A stretch of 64,000 bases of DNA from the NCBI GenBank assembly GCA_048158365.1, contig JBLLNL010000012.1. One strand, given 5' to 3'. The notes under the pieces are model-generated. The model worked only from the letters and a program-made list of their open reading frames with translations. It was not told the DNA's origin and made no database searches. Of this stretch, positions 1 to 10,899 are shown piece by piece; the first letter of the stretch is position 1; every line of letters starts with the position of its first letter. The position numbers and the translations under genes are program-made. This DNA comes from Azoarcus_F sp048158365. Its GTDB lineage: Bacteria; Pseudomonadota; Gammaproteobacteria; Burkholderiales; Rhodocyclaceae.

Positions 1-398
1 ACACCGTCGACACACAATCAGGCCTTTTCGGCGCTTTTTGTTCCTGTATCGGGAGGTGCTCGACATCGATTTGCCGTGGATGAACGAGATCGGGCCACCC
101 GAAGAAACGCGAGCGTGTGCCGGTCGTGCTGTCGCGCACGGAAGTGTCGCGCCTGCTCGGCATGATCGACGGGATCGAGGGTAAGCTTGCACGCCTGCTC
201 TACGGCACCGGCATGCGCCTGATGAAAGGCCTGCGATTGCGCGTCAAGGATCTTGACTTCGACCGCAATGAGATCGTCGTGCGCGAGGGCAAGGGCGGCA
301 AGGACCGCCGTGTGATGCTACCTGGCTCGCTTGTGCCGGCTTTGCGCCGTCCCCTGGACGCGGGACGTCTGTTGTGGGAGCGGGACCGGGAAATGTGA
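1..398 (+). pseudogene. Integron-type tyrosine recombinase remnant (frameshifted, truncated)
   Basis: Remnant of an integron-integrase-like site-specific recombinase. Three frames must be joined to read it. The first frame (from base 1) gives TPSTHNQAFSAL. The second (from about base 38) gives LFLYREVLDIDLPWMNEI. The third (from about base 102) gives KKRERVPVVLSRTEV and continues through YGTGMRLMKGLRLRVKDLDF to REGKGGKDRRVMLP. These blocks are typical of the catalytic domain of IntI-type enzymes, including the TGMRL arginine box. Two single-base shifts lie near bases 31-40 and 85-101. The frame stops at 396-398 just after LWERDREM, before the region where the HxxR and active-site tyrosine boxes should be. 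The 5' part lies outside the window. It cannot be an active recombinase. It ends 6 bp from the stop of the truncated PIN gene on the other strand, so this looks like a deletion junction. Confidence 0.8.
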
Positions 399-404
399 TC
401 CGGC

Positions 405-704
405 TCAGAGTCGGTAGGGTACGTGCGCGTCGCAATGGTGCTCTGGAAAATCCTTGGTATTTCGCGTGACAAGGACTGCGCCCTCGGACTTTGCGCTCGC
501 CCAGATGATCGCATCGGGCAGTCGTAGGCGCTTTTCGCGCCGACGCTCGACAGCCAGCTCGGCAATACGTGGGGTGATGGTAACTTGGGTGAACCCGGCG
601 AGAAAGGCTCTCACGGCCGCCTCGCTCTGTGCGTCGGCGCCCACCATGACATCCATCCAGGTGATAGAGCTGATAAGCCTCAGGGCAGCGTTTTGAAAAG
701 CCAC
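405..704 (-). pseudogene. Truncated VapC-like PIN-domain toxin
   Basis: A 99-codon frame with a GTG start whose C-terminal part matches PIN-domain VapC toxins: an ISSITWMDVMVGA core, LPDAIIWASAK carrying the usual aspartate, TRNTKDF, and a VPYRL tail typical of the family. VapC proteins normally begin with a strand carrying the first catalytic Asp (LDTNVLID-type), about 30 residues earlier. Here that segment is missing and is replaced by MAFQNAALRL. Without the first acidic residue the nuclease site is incomplete, so it is probably inactive. No clear antitoxin gene is present. The frame starts only 35 bp after the metH stop and ends 6 bp from the broken integrase. I infer a degraded cassette left by a recombination event. 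Confidence 0.7.
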
Positions 705-739
705 CCGTCAAGCCTCGTCATACACCTCAAACGCCTTTG

Positions 740-4501
<3,762 letters not shown>

Positions 4502-4544
4502 CTCGGCTTGGGTCCGGGATACCAGTGGCGGCGAGGAAAGACAC

Positions 4545-4570
4545 CACAAACCCGGACCTGGGGATTTGTG
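4545..4570 (-). promoter_or_regulatory. Leader hairpin, possible riboswitch expression platform
   Basis: CACAAA-CCC (4545-4553) pairs with GGG-A-TTTGTG (4561-4570) around a short loop. The outer arm shares its last three bases with the 3' end of the SAH aptamer (4568-4570), so the two structures compete. There is no clear run of T after it. It could act by controlling access to the translation start about 45 bases downstream, or as a weak terminator. The mechanism is inferred. Confidence 0.45.
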
Positions 4571-4633
4571 AGCGCCGTTCTTCGATTGCCGAGCCTGGCC
4601 CGTTTGGATTACAGGTCGCAGCGCTCCTCGGCA
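4568..4633 (-). promoter_or_regulatory. S-adenosylhomocysteine (SAH) riboswitch upstream of metH
   Basis: Read on the minus strand, the leader contains the conserved blocks of the SAH (ahcY/metH) riboswitch in order: CCGAGGAGCGCTGCGACC, then CCAGGCTCGG, then AACGGCGCTCAC. The 5' CCGAG pairs with CTCGG, and GAGCGC pairs with GGCGCTC, giving the family's nested pseudoknot-like fold. Members of this family sit upstream of ahcY, metH and metF in Beta- and Gammaproteobacteria and raise expression when SAH accumulates. It starts about 10 bases after the predicted transcription start and lies 67 bases upstream of the metH ATG. Confidence 0.9.
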
Positions 4634-4642
4634 GAGGCAAGT

Positions 4643-4671
4643 AGTCTACCGGGACTGGGCGCGGCTTGCAA
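4643..4671 (-). promoter_or_regulatory. Sigma-70-type promoter for the metH leader
   Basis: TTGCAA (4666-4671) and TAGACT (4643-4648) are separated by exactly 17 bases on the minus strand. The start of transcription would fall a few bases downstream, immediately before the SAH aptamer. Position relative to the riboswitch supports the call. Confidence 0.6.
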
Positions 4672-4738
4672 AGGCACCGTCGGCGCGCAAAGACCGGCTT
4701 GCGTCATCGTGACCATAGCGGTCCAGGAGCAGAATCCA

Positions 4739-5401
4739 TTACCAGTAATGAGGCCACCCCGCCCGCGGGTAGGGCCAGCCCCGAAAACCGCCCCAGAAAG
4801 AATGCGAACCGTACCCGAGACCCAGACCGATACCCCAGCCGAACATGCCGTCGCGCGGAAAAACAAGGGTCTGGCTGGTCCGCTCGACGACGCCGCCGAC
4901 GAAATGCACGTTGAACCGGGTCGCGCGCAGGTCGGGCCACTCATTGCGGATGTTCCAGTCGTAGACCTCCTCGCCGGACAGGGAGAAGAACTGTACCGAG
5001 CGATGCTGGCCCAGCAGTCGCTGGACCTGCTCGACCGTCATGCCCTTCTGCACCCGCGCCAGATTCTTGCGCGACAGCGCATCGAACTGCTCGACGATGC
5101 GCCCGTCCGCGTCGATGGAGTACATCCAGGCATCATCGCCGAAGGGTTGCGTCGCGTACTCGAAGGTGCGCGTGCCGTCGTCGTTGATCCAGATGCGGCT
5201 CGGCTGGCCGCGCGCGCCGAGCAGGCTGACCTCGTCCACGAACTCACGCTGCATGCTGAAGCTGGCGCAACCGCTGAGCAGCGCTAACAACGCGACGAAC
5301 AGCAGGATCCTAAGCCAACTCCCGCCCCGATGCCGGGGCGGAGCGACCCATCGAGACCGGCGCGCGGCCGACGCGTCGCAGTGAATATGCCGATTGACCA
5401 T
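4739..5401 (-). CDS. BamE/SmpA-like outer-membrane lipoprotein with Gly/aromatic-rich tail
   Basis: A 220-residue lipoprotein. The signal sequence has a hydrophobic stretch and a lipobox LLSGC with the modified cysteine near residue 45. The start at 5401 is fixed by a strong AGGAGG nine bases upstream. The mature part holds the beta-alpha fold seen in BamE/SmpA proteins, with a QKGMTVEQVQRLLGQ block like the conserved GMT..QV..LLG motif. The last 35 residues are rich in Gly, Trp, Phe and Tyr. It is clearly related to the lipoprotein at 6088-6576: both share an F-x-L-S-x-E-x-V-x-(D/N)-W-N stretch. True BamE is shorter, so this is probably an accessory paralogue rather than BamE itself. Its exact role is unknown. 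Confidence 0.75.
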   Translation of the reverse strand: MVNRHIHCDASAARRSRWVAPPRHRGGSWLRILLFVALLALLSGCASFSMQREFVDEVSLLGARGQPSRIWINDDGTRTFEYATQPFGDDAWMYSIDADGRIVEQFDALSRKNLARVQKGMTVEQVQRLLGQHRSVQFFSLSGEEVYDWNIRNEWPDLRATRFNVHFVGGVVERTSQTLVFPRDGMFGWGIGLGLGYGSHSFWGGFRGWPYPRAGWPHYW

Positions 5402-5417
5402 CCTTGGCCTCCTGCCG

Positions 5418-6062
5418 TCAGGGAGACAATCGCTCCCGCACCCAGCTGCCGTCGGGCAGCTCACGATAGGCGATCCGGTCATGCAGGCGCGACGCGCGCC
5501 CCTGCCAGAACTCCCAGTAATGCGGCCGCAGGCGATAGCCGCCCCAGTGCGGCGGGCGCGGTGGCTTGAGTCCGAATCTGAGGCCGTACTCGGCTGCGCG
5601 CGCGACGATGACACCACGATTCGGGATCACCTCGCTCTGATGGGAGGCCCATGCGCCGATGCGGTGGGCCAGCGGGCGGCTCTCGAAATAGGCGTCCGAA
5701 TCCTCCGGCGCGACCTTCTCGACGTCGCCCTCGATGCGCACCACGCGCTCCAGTTCGACCCAGTGGAACTGCAGCGCGGCATAGGGGTGGCATGCGAGCT
5801 CGCGGCCCTTGCGGCTCGCGTAATTGGTGTACCACACGATGCCGCTTTCGTCGAAATCCTTGATCAGCACCACCCGCGTGGACGGACGGCCGTCCTCCCC
5901 GACGGTCGCGACCGTCATCGCATTCGGCTCGGGCACCTTGCGCGCGAGCGCCTCGCTGAACCACTGTCTGAACTGCTGCAGCGGCTCTCCGGACACTTCG
6001 TGATCCTCGAGGCTGCCCAGTTCATAGCTCTTGCGCAGGTCCGCCAGACTCTTGTCGCTCAT
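5418..6062 (-). CDS. pdxH: Pyridoxamine/pyridoxine 5'-phosphate oxidase
   Basis: FMN-dependent oxidase that makes pyridoxal 5'-phosphate in the last step of vitamin B6 synthesis and salvage. It is 214 residues from the ATG at 6062 (MSDKSLADLRKSYE), the normal size for the family. Visible signatures include PNAMTVATVGEDGRPSTRVV, WYTNYASRKGREL, the substrate-loop FESRPLAHRIGAWAS, and the C-terminal HDRIAYR...W...RLSP block typical of PNPOx. An in-frame ATG six codons upstream is less likely because conserved homology begins at MSDKS. It sits between two paralogous lipoprotein genes on the same strand. The gap to the downstream lipoprotein start is 16 bp, so they probably share a transcript. Confidence 0.95.
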   Translation of the reverse strand: MSDKSLADLRKSYELGSLEDHEVSGEPLQQFRQWFSEALARKVPEPNAMTVATVGEDGRPSTRVVLIKDFDESGIVWYTNYASRKGRELACHPYAALQFHWVELERVVRIEGDVEKVAPEDSDAYFESRPLAHRIGAWASHQSEVIPNRGVIVARAAEYGLRFGLKPPRPPHWGGYRLRPHYWEFWQGRASRLHDRIAYRELPDGSWVRERLSP

Positions 6063-6087
6063 GCATTCGCCCCGTTCCAACCTGAAT

Positions 6088-6576
6088 TCACTGCCGATAT
6101 TGTACGTTGCGGCTGGTGTGCACGACCTTGCCCGCGGTATCGAAATGCACCGTGAAGAACAGCGGATCGGAGGTGCCCCGATCCGGTTCGACGTTCCAGT
6201 TCCACACCCGCTCCTGGCTCAGTGCGAAGAACTGCGTCGATGCGGGTTTGCCGAGCACCCGCCGCACCGCATCTCCGTCCATGCCCGGTTGGATACGTGC
6301 GAAGCTGCGTTCGTTCAGTACCTGATCGACCGCACGCACGATACGATCGGACCCGATCGTGATCATGTGGCAGTGGATCCCCTGTGGCTGCCCGGAGTAC
6401 TCCCAGGTCACCGAACCATCGTCGTTGCGCCACTCCATGCCCGGTTCCCCGAGACGCTCGCGCACCTCGCTCGCGGTAGTGATGCCGGGCTTGATCGTTT
6501 CGATCGCGAACGGGTTGCAGCCGCCCAGCCCCAACAGCCCGAGCAGGCCGAACAGATAAGCGAAAATACGTTTCAT
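6088..6576 (-). CDS. BamE/SmpA-like lipoprotein (paralogue of the 4739-5401 gene)
   Basis: A 162-residue lipoprotein. MKRIFAYLFGLLGLLGLGGC gives a clean signal sequence with lipidated Cys20. The mature protein shows the BamE-like repeat pattern twice: IKPGITTASEVRERLGEP near residue 30 and IQPGMDGDAVRRVLGKP near residue 105. Each has the GxT/M..xV...LG core. A preceding AAGG supports the ATG at 6576. The second half aligns closely with the lipoprotein on the other side of pdxH. It is likely periplasm-facing in the inner or outer membrane. The family suggests a role in envelope or beta-barrel assembly, but this has not been shown for such paralogues. Confidence 0.8.
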   Translation of the reverse strand: MKRIFAYLFGLLGLLGLGGCNPFAIETIKPGITTASEVRERLGEPGMEWRNDDGSVTWEYSGQPQGIHCHMITIGSDRIVRAVDQVLNERSFARIQPGMDGDAVRRVLGKPASTQFFALSQERVWNWNVEPDRGTSDPLFFTVHFDTAGKVVHTSRNVQYRQ

Positions 6577-6697
6577 CCTTGCCGGTTCCTCGTCAGTGCC
6601 CACCTCACGCGGATCGCGCGAGAAAGGCGGTTCGTGCGACGGTACAATCCGCTCATTGCATCGCCAGCTTGAAGCGAAGCGACTGCCATGATGCCAG

Positions 6698-7516
6698 ATG
6701 AGGTTCCCAACCCATACCGCCCCGATGCAGCTGAATGAAACAGAAACACCCCTTCTGGTCGCAACCCGTCTATCACGCCGCTTCGGCGGCGTGGTCGCCC
6801 TCGACGATGTGGACCTGACGATCCGTCGCGGCGAGATCTTTGGACTGATCGGACCCAACGGTGCGGGCAAGACCACGTTCTTCAACGTGCTGACCGGCTT
6901 GGAGCGGCCCGACCGGGGCGAGTGCCGGGTCGACGGACGGCGCCTCGCGCCGGGCCGGCCCCATCTGGCGGTTCGACACGGCATCGCACGAACCTTCCAG
7001 AACATCCGGCTGTTCGGCGATGCGAGCGCGCTGGAGAACGTGATGACCGGCCTGCATGCAAAGCTGCATGCAGGCCTGGTCGCCAGCCTTCTCGGTCATC
7101 GTACGCAACGCGACGAGGAGCGCCGCACGCAGGCGGATGCACTTGGCTGGCTCGCGTATGTCGGCCTCGCGGAGCATGCGGCGACGCGCGCGCGTAATCT
7201 TTCCTATGGCGACCAGCGTCGCCTCGAGATCGCGCGCGCGCTCGCGGCGGGCCCGAAGTTGCTCGCGCTGGACGAACCCGCGGCCGGTATGAATGCGACC
7301 GAAACCTTGGCCCTGCGAGGACTGGTGGAGCGCATTCGCGACGAGGGCACCACGGTGCTGGTCATCGAGCACGACATGAAACTGGTGATGCAGTTATGCG
7401 ACCGGATCGCGGTGCTCGACTCCGGACGCAAGATCGCCGAAGGCACGCCGGACGAGATCCGTCGCGACCAGCGCGTCATCGAAGCCTATCTCGGTCGAAG
7501 GTACGCCCATGCCTGA
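6698..7516 (+). CDS. livG: Branched-chain amino acid-type ABC transporter ATPase LivG
   Basis: ATPase subunit of a HAAT (Liv)-type importer. 272 residues with Walker A GPNGAGKTT (about residues 52-60), a Q-loop region, ABC signature LSYGDQRRLEIARAL, Walker B LLALDEPAAGMN and the switch histidine in VIEHDMKLVM. The C-terminal AEGTPDEIRRDQRVIEAYLG tail is typical of LivG. The start is uncertain: ATG 6698 or ATG 6725; neither has a strong ribosome site. It overlaps livF by 8 bp. No LivH, LivM or binding protein gene is adjacent, so the permease must be elsewhere in the genome. The substrate cannot be told from the ATPases; amides, urea and amino acids are all possible for this family. Confidence 0.9.
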   Translation: MRFPTHTAPMQLNETETPLLVATRLSRRFGGVVALDDVDLTIRRGEIFGLIGPNGAGKTTFFNVLTGLERPDRGECRVDGRRLAPGRPHLAVRHGIARTFQNIRLFGDASALENVMTGLHAKLHAGLVASLLGHRTQRDEERRTQADALGWLAYVGLAEHAATRARNLSYGDQRRLEIARALAAGPKLLALDEPAAGMNATETLALRGLVERIRDEGTTVLVIEHDMKLVMQLCDRIAVLDSGRKIAEGTPDEIRRDQRVIEAYLGRRYAHA

Positions 7517-8243
7517 CCAGCCGGCGCCAGTGCTGGAACTGCGCGATGTCCATGCCCGTTACGACCGGATCCCGGCGGTTTGCGGCATCGACCTGCAGCT
7601 CGCACCGGGCACGACCGGCTGCCTGATCGGCGCAAACGGTGCCGGCAAGAGCACCACGCTCGCCGCCATCGCGGGCCTGCAGGCGTTGGCCGCCGGTCGG
7701 ATCCTGTTTCGCGGACAACGAATCGACACGCAACCGCCGGACCGACGGGTGCGCGCCGGCATTGCGCTGGTCCCGGAAGGCCGGGGCATCTTTGCGCGGC
7801 TCACCGTCGCCGAAAACCTGCATCTGGGGACCTATGTCCGCAGCGATCGACAGGCGATCCGCGACGACCTCGAGCGGATCCTGTGTCTGCTGCCGCGATT
7901 GCGGGAGCGCCTGACGCAAGTCGCCGGCACGCTGTCCGGCGGAGAGCAGCAGATGCTCGCGATCGGCCGCGCACTGCTGTCGAAACCAAGCTTGCTGCTG
8001 CTCGACGAACCGTCGATGGGACTCGCGCCAATCGTGGTCGAGACCATCTACGCACTGATCCGAACGGTGGCCCAGTCCGGGATGACGATTCTGCTGGTCG
8101 AACAGAACGCCCAGCTCGCGCTGGACCTGGCCGATCAGGCGTGGGTCATGGAAGCCGGCCGGATCACGTTGTCCGGAACCGCCGCGGCATTGCGCGAGGA
8201 TACCCGGGTCCGCTCGGCCTATCTGGGCGCCGAGCCGGCGTGA
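7509..8243 (+). CDS. livF: Branched-chain amino acid-type ABC transporter ATPase LivF
   Basis: Second ATPase of the same Liv-type importer, 244 residues. Walker A GANGAGKST at residues 41-49, the LVPEGRGIFARLTVAENL motif characteristic of LivF, signature LSGGEQQMLAIGRAL, Walker B LLLLDEPSMGLAP, and LLVEQNAQLAL with a switch region in which the usual histidine is replaced by an NA pair, as is normal for LivF proteins. The ATG lies inside the end of livG (8-bp overlap), so translation is likely coupled. With LivG it would form the heterodimeric motor of a permease whose other subunits are not encoded nearby. Confidence 0.92.
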   Translation: MPDQPAPVLELRDVHARYDRIPAVCGIDLQLAPGTTGCLIGANGAGKSTTLAAIAGLQALAAGRILFRGQRIDTQPPDRRVRAGIALVPEGRGIFARLTVAENLHLGTYVRSDRQAIRDDLERILCLLPRLRERLTQVAGTLSGGEQQMLAIGRALLSKPSLLLLDEPSMGLAPIVVETIYALIRTVAQSGMTILLVEQNAQLALDLADQAWVMEAGRITLSGTAAALREDTRVRSAYLGAEPA

Positions 8244-8350
8244 GTCCGCCCATTGGGCCGCTCGGAACGGGCGCCGCACCGGAGCACGCACGCATTCGAT
8301 CGGCCCAAGCCAATATAATGGATGCAAGCAACGGCCGGAGGCCCGCAGCA

Positions 8351-8743
8351 GTGAAACATCTCACACCCAAGGAAGCCCATGCCTTCCTGCAGTCGAACCC
8401 GGAGGCCTTGCTGATCGACGTCCGGAGCGAGATCGAGTTCCTGTTCGTCGGACACCCGGTTGGCGCGATCCATGTCTCATGGAACGACGGCCCCGACTGG
8501 GACGTCAATCCACATTTCGTCGGCGAGGTGCGCAAGATGGCGGGGCATGGCGGCGAACGACCACTGGTGCTGATCTGCCGCAGCGGCAACCGGTCCGAGT
8601 CGGCCGGGGAGGCCTTGCTCGACGCAGGGTTCAAGAACGTGTTCAACGTGCTGCACGGCTTCGAAGGCGAACTGGACGACAAGCATCATCGCAACTCGGT
8701 CAGCGGCTGGCGCTTCGACGGCCTGCCGTGGGAGCAGTGCTGA
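8351..8743 (+). CDS. Single-domain rhodanese-like sulfurtransferase
   Basis: A 130-residue cytoplasmic rhodanese domain. The active-site loop is CRSGNRS with the catalytic cysteine in LVLICRSGNRSESAG, preceded by the LIDVRSEIEFLFVGHPVGA fold motif. I chose GTG 8351 because GGAGG lies nine bases upstream. An in-frame ATG at 8318 would add 11 residues that do not look conserved. The family moves sulfane sulfur or acts in redox repair; the donor and acceptor are not known. It follows livF by 107 bp and is convergent with comM. An NtrC-type palindrome lies 30 bp beyond its stop. Confidence 0.85.
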   Translation: MKHLTPKEAHAFLQSNPEALLIDVRSEIEFLFVGHPVGAIHVSWNDGPDWDVNPHFVGEVRKMAGHGGERPLVLICRSGNRSESAGEALLDAGFKNVFNVLHGFEGELDDKHHRNSVSGWRFDGLPWEQC

Positions 8744-8772
8744 GCGTATCAGTCGTGGCCGAAGACGCCTCG

Positions 8773-8789
8773 TGCACCACATTGGTGCA
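8773..8789. promoter_or_regulatory. NtrC-type binding palindrome between convergent genes
   Basis: TGCACCACATTGGTGCA matches the NtrC enhancer consensus TGCACC-N5-GGTGCA perfectly on both arms. It lies between the ends of the rhodanese gene and comM, with no sigma-54 promoter seen close by. The nearest such promoter is that of glnK, about 2.1 kb away. It could be a distant enhancer or belong to an unseen transcript; a chance hairpin is also possible. Confidence 0.5.
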
Positions 8790-8827
8790 TTGCGCATCGT
8801 ACCAAGACCATGCCGGCGTCGAACCTC

Positions 8828-10330
8828 TCAGGCTTTGACGTCGAGGCCGCGACGATACTGTATCGCCTCGGCCAGATGGACCGCGCCGACCTGCTCGACA
8901 CCCGCCAGGTCAGCGATCGTTCGCGCCACCTTGAGCACCCGATGGTAGGCACGCGCGGACAGCCCCAGCCGCTTGATTGCATGGCCCAGCAGCACGCGGC
9001 CCTCCCGGTCGGGTTCGCACAGGCGATCGATCGAACCGGGACCGAGACGGCTGTTCGGCGCCTGCTGGCGTGCCCGCTGCATCGCCCATGCCTGAATGAC
9101 CCGTGCGCGCACCGTTGCACTCGCCTCGCCACCAGGCAGCGCCTGCATCTCCGCGTGTTCCAGAAGCGGCACCTCGACGACGATGTCCATGCGATCGAGC
9201 AGCGGACCGGACAGGCGCCCACGGTAGCGACGAATCTGCTCGGGCGAACAGATGCAGCGACCGGACGGATCGCCGTGATAGCCGCAGGGACAGGGATTCA
9301 TCGCCGCAACCAGCTGGAAACGTGCCGGGAATTCGGCCCTGCGACGCGCGCGCGAGACCGTGACGGTGCCGGTTTCCAGGGGCTCGCGCAGCGCCTCGAG
9401 CACGCGCCGGTCGAACTCCGGCAACTCGTCCAGGAACAGCACGCCATGGTGTGCGAGGCTGATCTCGCCCGGACGTGGCGTCGCCCCACCGCCGACCAGC
9501 GCCGGCGCGGACGCCGAATGGTGAGGCGCCCGAAACGGGCGCTGCGCCCATCGGCGCGCATCGAAGCAGCCCTCGATCGACTGCACCGACGCACTCTCGA
9601 TCGCCTCGCGTTCGTCCATCGGCGGGAGCAGGCCAGGCAGGCGTTGCGCGAGCATGGACTTGCCGGTTCCAGGCGGTCCGAACATCAGCAGTGAATGCGC
9701 GCCGGCTGCCGCGACCTCCAGCGCACGCCGTGCGAGCAACTGTCCCTTCACCTCGGTCAGGTCCGGCATATCGTGCTGCGAGCCCTGGTCGGGTGCGCTC
9801 ACATGCGGCTGTAGCGGCCCCTGACCGGTCAGATGCGCACAGACGCGCAGCAGGCAATCGGCAGCCAGCACGCGCGAGCGCTGCGCCAGTGCCGCCTCGT
9901 CGGCATTCTCGGACGGAAGCACCAGATCACGCCCTGCTTGCGCGGCTGCAAGCGCCATCGCGAGGGCGCCGCGCACCCGCCGCAGTGCCCCGTTCAGCGA
10001 CAGTTCGCCGATAAACTCGCAAGCATCGAGCGCCTTCGCCGGAATCTGTCCGGAAGCGGCGAGAATGCCGAGCGCGATCGGCAGATCGAATCGCCCGCCT
10101 TCCTTGGGCAGGTCGGCGGGCGCGAGATTGACGGTGATCCGGCGCTGCGGAAATTCGAACTGCGAGGTCTGGATGGCCGCGCGCACGCGGTCACGCGCCT
10201 CGCGCACCTCGGCATCCGGCAGGCCGACCAGATTGAAGGCCGGCAGCCCGTTGGCGAGGTGAACCTCGACGACGACTTCCGGCGCATCGAGGCCGGACAG
10301 CGCACGGGTGCGAACCAACGCGAGTGACAT
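8828..10330 (-). CDS. comM: ComM/YifB-family AAA+ ATPase (magnesium-chelatase-like)
   Basis: A 500-residue AAA+ helicase. In naturally competent bacteria, ComM drives branch migration of recombination intermediates during integration of donor DNA. N-terminal Lon-protease-like domain (LVGLPDAEVREARDRVRAA, then VNLAPADLPKEGG), Walker A GPPGTGKS near residues 218-225, Walker B LFLDELPEF, sensor MNPCPCGYHGDP with the family's cysteine-rich loop, and the C-terminal chelatase domain (LSARAYHRVLKVARTIADL). ATG 10330 is preceded by AGGAGA. A TTG six codons upstream is rejected because it lies upstream of that ribosome site. ubiK lies next upstream on the same strand, with glnK divergent beyond it, an arrangement common in related bacteria. 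Confidence 0.95.
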   Translation of the reverse strand: MSLALVRTRALSGLDAPEVVVEVHLANGLPAFNLVGLPDAEVREARDRVRAAIQTSQFEFPQRRITVNLAPADLPKEGGRFDLPIALGILAASGQIPAKALDACEFIGELSLNGALRRVRGALAMALAAAQAGRDLVLPSENADEAALAQRSRVLAADCLLRVCAHLTGQGPLQPHVSAPDQGSQHDMPDLTEVKGQLLARRALEVAAAGAHSLLMFGPPGTGKSMLAQRLPGLLPPMDEREAIESASVQSIEGCFDARRWAQRPFRAPHHSASAPALVGGGATPRPGEISLAHHGVLFLDELPEFDRRVLEALREPLETGTVTVSRARRRAEFPARFQLVAAMNPCPCGYHGDPSGRCICSPEQIRRYRGRLSGPLLDRMDIVVEVPLLEHAEMQALPGGEASATVRARVIQAWAMQRARQQAPNSRLGPGSIDRLCEPDREGRVLLGHAIKRLGLSARAYHRVLKVARTIADLAGVEQVGAVHLAEAIQYRRGLDVKA

Positions 10331-10418
10331 GCCTGTCTCCTGGATCAACGGGAGACAAGTTTAACCCCGAGCGATGACGTTGCGCTATTCCATAAGCATC
10401 ATATCGAACGCCGCGGAT

Positions 10419-10682
10419 TCACTCTGCGTCGTCCTGCGCACGCGCATGGGCGAGTTCGGACTCGAGCTGCGCGACCCTGTCCTCCAGTTCGTGCAGCTTC
10501 TGACGCGCATGCGCGAGCACCTCGCGCTGAACGTCGAACTCCTCCCGGGTCACCAGATCGAGCTTGCCGAACGCACTGCCCAGCAATGCCTTGACGTTCT
10601 TCTCGATATCCCGAGCCGGACTGCTGGCGGCCAGCTCGGAAAGCTTGTTGCCGAGTTCATCGAAGATACGCGGTGAAGTCAT
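10419..10682 (-). CDS. ubiK: Ubiquinone biosynthesis accessory factor UbiK (BMFP/YqiC family)
   Basis: Small 87-residue protein of the BMFP family. In E. coli UbiK binds UbiJ and supports aerobic ubiquinone biosynthesis and lipid interaction. It starts MTSPRIFDELGNKLSELA, followed by the conserved FGKLDLVTREEFDVQ block. The last 30 residues form a heptad coiled coil (HARQKLHELEDRVAQLESEL), as expected for this trimeric family. ATG 10682 has AAGGA eight bases upstream. The 17-codon extension in the open frame is rejected because conservation starts at the ATG. It lies 88 bp upstream of comM. Confidence 0.9.
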   Translation of the reverse strand: MTSPRIFDELGNKLSELAASSPARDIEKNVKALLGSAFGKLDLVTREEFDVQREVLAHARQKLHELEDRVAQLESELAHARAQDDAE

Positions 10683-10771
10683 GTCGGGATCCTTGTTCGA
10701 GCGTGGGACGGGGTGAGTGATCGAGTTTAGCACGCGACCCCGGAGCGGAATGAGCGTCCCGATGGACTGGC

Positions 10772-10788
10772 CGCACTAGTTTGGTGCA
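10772..10788 (+). promoter_or_regulatory. NtrC enhancer site upstream of glnK
   Basis: CGCACTAGTTTGGTGCA matches the NtrC site pattern TGCAC-N7-GTGCA with one mismatch and a perfect right half TTTGGTGCA. It lies about 96 bases upstream of the -24 element, the usual enhancer distance for NtrC-activated sigma-54 promoters. Confidence 0.7.
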
Positions 10789-10883
10789 TTGAACGGAGGG
10801 CGTCGGTCAAATCAGGGCACCGCGGCGCAGCATTGAATCCAGAAATTCGCTCAAAGTTCTGTTTTATATAAATTTTTCAGACT

Positions 10884-10899
10884 TGGCATGGATCGTGCT
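10884..10899 (+). promoter_or_regulatory. Sigma-54 (RpoN) -24/-12 promoter of glnK-amtB
   Basis: TGGCATGGATCGTGCT fits the -24/-12 consensus TGGCAC-N5-TTGC[A/T]: GG at 10885-10886 and GC at 10897-10898 with ten bases between. It lies 90 bases upstream of the glnK ATG and downstream of an NtrC site. This is the textbook nitrogen-limitation arrangement. Confidence 0.8.

Noticed and set aside
4502..4549. TTG at 4549 as the metH start
   Set aside because: It falls inside the leader hairpin and adds residues with no counterpart in MetH; ATG 4501 fits the family.
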